This document shows, one piece after another, positions 5,466 to 7,045 of a stretch of 7,045 nucleotides of DNA. The notes beneath the pieces are model-generated. The model saw nothing but the letters and a program-made list of their open reading frames with translations. It was not told where the DNA came from and did no database searches. The position numbers and the translations under genes are program-made. Location of the stretch: assembly GCA_044338255.1 (NCBI GenBank), contig JBIILZ010000157.1, forward strand, positions 1 to 7,045, given 5' to 3'. The DNA is from CAIUVD01 sp044338255 (GTDB lineage: Bacteria > Planctomycetota > UBA11346). Position 1 is the stretch's first letter. Each line of letters begins with the position of its first letter.

Positions 5466-6634
5466 ACGCGCCACTGCCAGACGACATTGAGCATCAGGCT
5501 CCCGCCGCGAACCCCGCCCGGCAACGCAGCTTCGCGGACTTTGCCAGGAAATTCGCGCTGGTCGCCGCGGTCGTCATCGCGCTGCTGCTCATCACGGTGG
5601 CGACGCAGATCTTTCTCGTCCTTTTCATGGCGATCCTCGTGGCGGTGTTCGTGCGCAGTCTCAGCGGATGGGTGGTCGCGCACACGCCACTTACTGAACG
5701 CTGGGCGGTCGCCGTCGTGCTGCTCGCGTTGGTGGCGCTGCTGGTAGGATTGGTCGTGGTCAGCGCCCCGAGCCTGAGCACGCAATTCGACGCGCTGTGC
5801 CAGACGATTCCCGCGTCCGTCGAACGGCTGCAGCAGCAGATCGAGCGATATGAGTGGGGCCGTGCGTCGGTGGCCGCGGCCGGCCACGTCGGGGATTACC
5901 TGCCCGAGCCGGACGCCCTCGTGCGTCGGGTGGCGGGGGTCTTTTCGACGACTTTTGGCGCGGCCGGCGCGTTCCTCGTGGTGCTCTTCCTCGGCATTTA
6001 CATGGCCATTGAGCCGCGCACTTATCGCCGCGGCCTGCTCCATCTCGTGCCGCCCCCCCGCCGGGCACGCGCCGGGGCGGTGCTCGATGAATTGCGCGCG
6101 GTGCTCGTGTGGTGGCTGCTGTCGGTTTTGATGTCGATGACGGTGGTCGGCCTGCTCACCGGCATCGGTCTTTGGCTCCTGGGAATCCCGATGGTCTTCG
6201 CGCTGGCGTTGCTGGCCTTTCTGCTCGCGTTCATTCCGAACATCGGGCCGATCCTCGCCGCCGCGCCCGCGGTGCTTATCGCCTTCACCATCTCGCCGAC
6301 GAAGGCGCTCTATGTCGCGCTGCTCTACATCGGCGTTCAGACGGTGGAGAGCTATTTCATCACGCCTTTCATCGAGCGCAAAACCGTCTCGCTGCCACCG
6401 GCACTGACCGTCACCGTGCAGCTCCTGCTTGGCCTGCTCACGGGCCTGCCGGGCATCATGGTCGCCGCGCCGCTCACGGCTGCGGGCCTCGTACTGGTGC
6501 GCCGCCTGTATGTCGAAGACACGCTTGGCGACCGCACCGGAATGAAGGTGTCCGCTCATCCAAGCCGCTCTCCGGGCTCTCAAAATCGCGCGTCCTTGAG
6601 ATCGCGCGATTTTGAGAGGGTCAGGCGGCGTTGA
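5462..6634 (+). CDS. AI-2E/PerM-family membrane transporter with altered C-terminus
   Basis: This 390-residue inner-membrane protein belongs to the AI-2E transporter family (former UPF0118; relatives TqsA, YdiK, PerM). Hydrophobic helices lie at about 31-66, 82-101, 165-182, 214-240, 244-275, 282-300 and 313-345. The soluble loop between the second and third groups (about 102-160) is typical. Family hallmarks are FIPNIGPILAA (257-267), ESYFITPFIERKTVSLPPAL (296-315) and LYVEDTLGDR (349-358). Relatives usually end just after that last motif. Here about 30 more residues follow, encoded by a hairpin (6577-6618) and the start of an IS66 remnant. The start at 5462 is chosen because the frame upstream to 5297 lacks family features and ATG 5462 overlaps the TGA of the small membrane protein. 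E. coli TqsA exports autoinducer-2, but substrates of most relatives are unknown, so none is assigned. Confidence 0.9.
   Translation: MNAPLPDDIEHQAPAANPARQRSFADFARKFALVAAVVIALLLITVATQIFLVLFMAILVAVFVRSLSGWVVAHTPLTERWAVAVVLLALVALLVGLVVVSAPSLSTQFDALCQTIPASVERLQQQIERYEWGRASVAAAGHVGDYLPEPDALVRRVAGVFSTTFGAAGAFLVVLFLGIYMAIEPRTYRRGLLHLVPPPRRARAGAVLDELRAVLVWWLLSVLMSMTVVGLLTGIGLWLLGIPMVFALALLAFLLAFIPNIGPILAAAPAVLIAFTISPTKALYVALLYIGVQTVESYFITPFIERKTVSLPPALTVTVQLLLGLLTGLPGIMVAAPLTAAGLVLVRRLYVEDTLGDRTGMKVSAHPSRSPGSQNRASLRSRDFERVRRR
6577..6618. terminator. Perfect 16-bp hairpin, candidate bidirectional terminator
   Basis: CTCTCAAAATCGCGCG (6577-6592) and CGCGCGATTTTGAGAG (6603-6618) are exact reverse complements around a 10-base loop. 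The GC core TCGCGCG is flanked by AAAA on one side and TTTT on the other, so either strand gives a stem with a short U-run. It lies between the convergent permease and IS66 remnant, where a shared terminator is expected. The U-run is only four bases and sits inside the extended stem, so strength is uncertain. It might instead be an end structure of a mobile element. Confidence 0.65.
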
Positions 6635-6893
6635 TCCTGGTGGCACGCCGGGCGGCGTAGGCCGCCGGGGTGAGTTCCAGGGGGTCGACGTCGCCGGCGA
6701 TGCAGGCGGGCATGATGGCCTTGAGGTAGGTCAGGGCGTCGAGTCCGAGGAGCCGGCAGGATTGGAAGATGCCGAGGAGGATGGCGGCCCAGGCTCCGCC
6801 GTCCTCGCTGGCGACGAAGAGCCAGTTTTTGCGGCCGATGGCGACGGCGCGTTGCTGGCGCTCGGCAATGTTGTTGTCGAGGGGGAACACCAA
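6621..6893 (-). pseudogene. C-terminal fragment of IS66-family transposase (TnpC)
   Basis: The minus-strand frame encodes 90 residues beginning VFPLDNNIAERQQR and continuing AIGRKNWLFVASEDGG, ending RATRINAA with TGA at 6621-6623. PLDNN-x-AER-x-x-R followed by GRKNWLF is the signature at the end of the IS66 DDE domain, and the Glu in NNIAER is the presumed third catalytic residue. A complete IS66 transposase is usually around 500 residues, so roughly four fifths is missing, including the two catalytic Asp residues. The IS66 match ends upstream at about 6894, and no TnpA or TnpB gene is present. The ATG at 6893 is a chance codon in the truncated frame. The fragment faces the permease and its stop lies inside the permease frame. 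It cannot transpose by itself. Confidence 0.9.
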
Positions 6894-7045
6894 AGGGGGC
6901 AGACAACCTTAAATGATTGTAACCATTCGCCGCCCCCATTGTCCTTCTGCAACTTGGCACTGGCGACAACGCCCCGACTTGTCATGCTGCGATCATGCCA
7001 GTCACCACCCCAGCTTTGGTCCCGCCATCGATAGAGGTGGCGTTA
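6894..7045. other. Unassigned DNA joined to the truncated IS66 gene
   Basis: IS66 similarity stops abruptly and is replaced by CAAAGGGGGCAGACAACC and then an AT-richer stretch, TTAAATGATTGTAACCATTC. On the minus strand a frame is open from about 7042 into the IS66 region (RHLYRWRDQSWGGDW at its start), but I recognise no family and have no start codon evidence. CGCCA and TGGCG near 7023-7042 form a weak inverted repeat. This may be the edge of another element inserted into the IS66 copy. Confidence 0.4.

Noticed and set aside
5390..6646. 418-codon open frame on the minus strand opposite the permease
   Set aside because: It is rich in His, Arg, Asp and Glu with no family pattern, as expected for the antisense of a hydrophobic GC-rich gene; the plus strand has clear AI-2E motifs.

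Overview
The window reads as a stretch of GC-rich proteobacterial chromosome or plasmid, most likely beta- or gammaproteobacterial. That placement is an inference from three things: the GC-rich coding DNA, a long-form REP-associated tyrosine transposase (RAYT), and remnants of nitric oxide reductase and molybdopterin-oxidoreductase type genes. No rRNA, tRNA or CRISPR array was seen.

Left part (1-908) is a gene graveyard. It holds the last 33 codons of an unrecognised gene (2-103), six perfect copies of a 9-bp AT-rich unit (156-209), a short internal fragment of an FdhF/YdeP-like molybdopterin oxidoreductase on the minus strand (about 229-379), and a C-terminal fragment resembling the large subunit of nitric oxide reductase, also minus strand (about 480-638). 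The fragments are too short to work and look like products of repeated insertion and deletion.

Centre-left (909-2318) is an intact long-form RAYT gene on the minus strand (909-2009). It is followed by a 309-bp spacer that contains a long imperfect inverted repeat (2121-2180) and leads into the next gene.

Centre and right (2319-6634) is the functional core, all on the plus strand. It consists of a 914-aa P2-type cation-transporting ATPase (probably Ca2+), a 261-bp gap, a 46-aa single-span membrane protein, and an AI-2E/PerM-family membrane transporter. The last two overlap by ATGA, which suggests translational coupling. All three products are predicted inner-membrane proteins; a shared task is possible but not shown.

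Right end (6577-7045): a perfect 16-bp-stem hairpin spans the last codons of the permease. Immediately after it lies the C-terminal 90 codons of an IS66-family transposase on the minus strand, cut at about 6894 and joined to unassigned DNA. The permease reading frame runs through the hairpin and stops inside the IS remnant, so its C-terminus is probably foreign. No clearly new multi-gene system is visible; the best leads are the small membrane protein/permease pair, the hairpin-encoded tail and the RAYT with its nearby inverted repeat.
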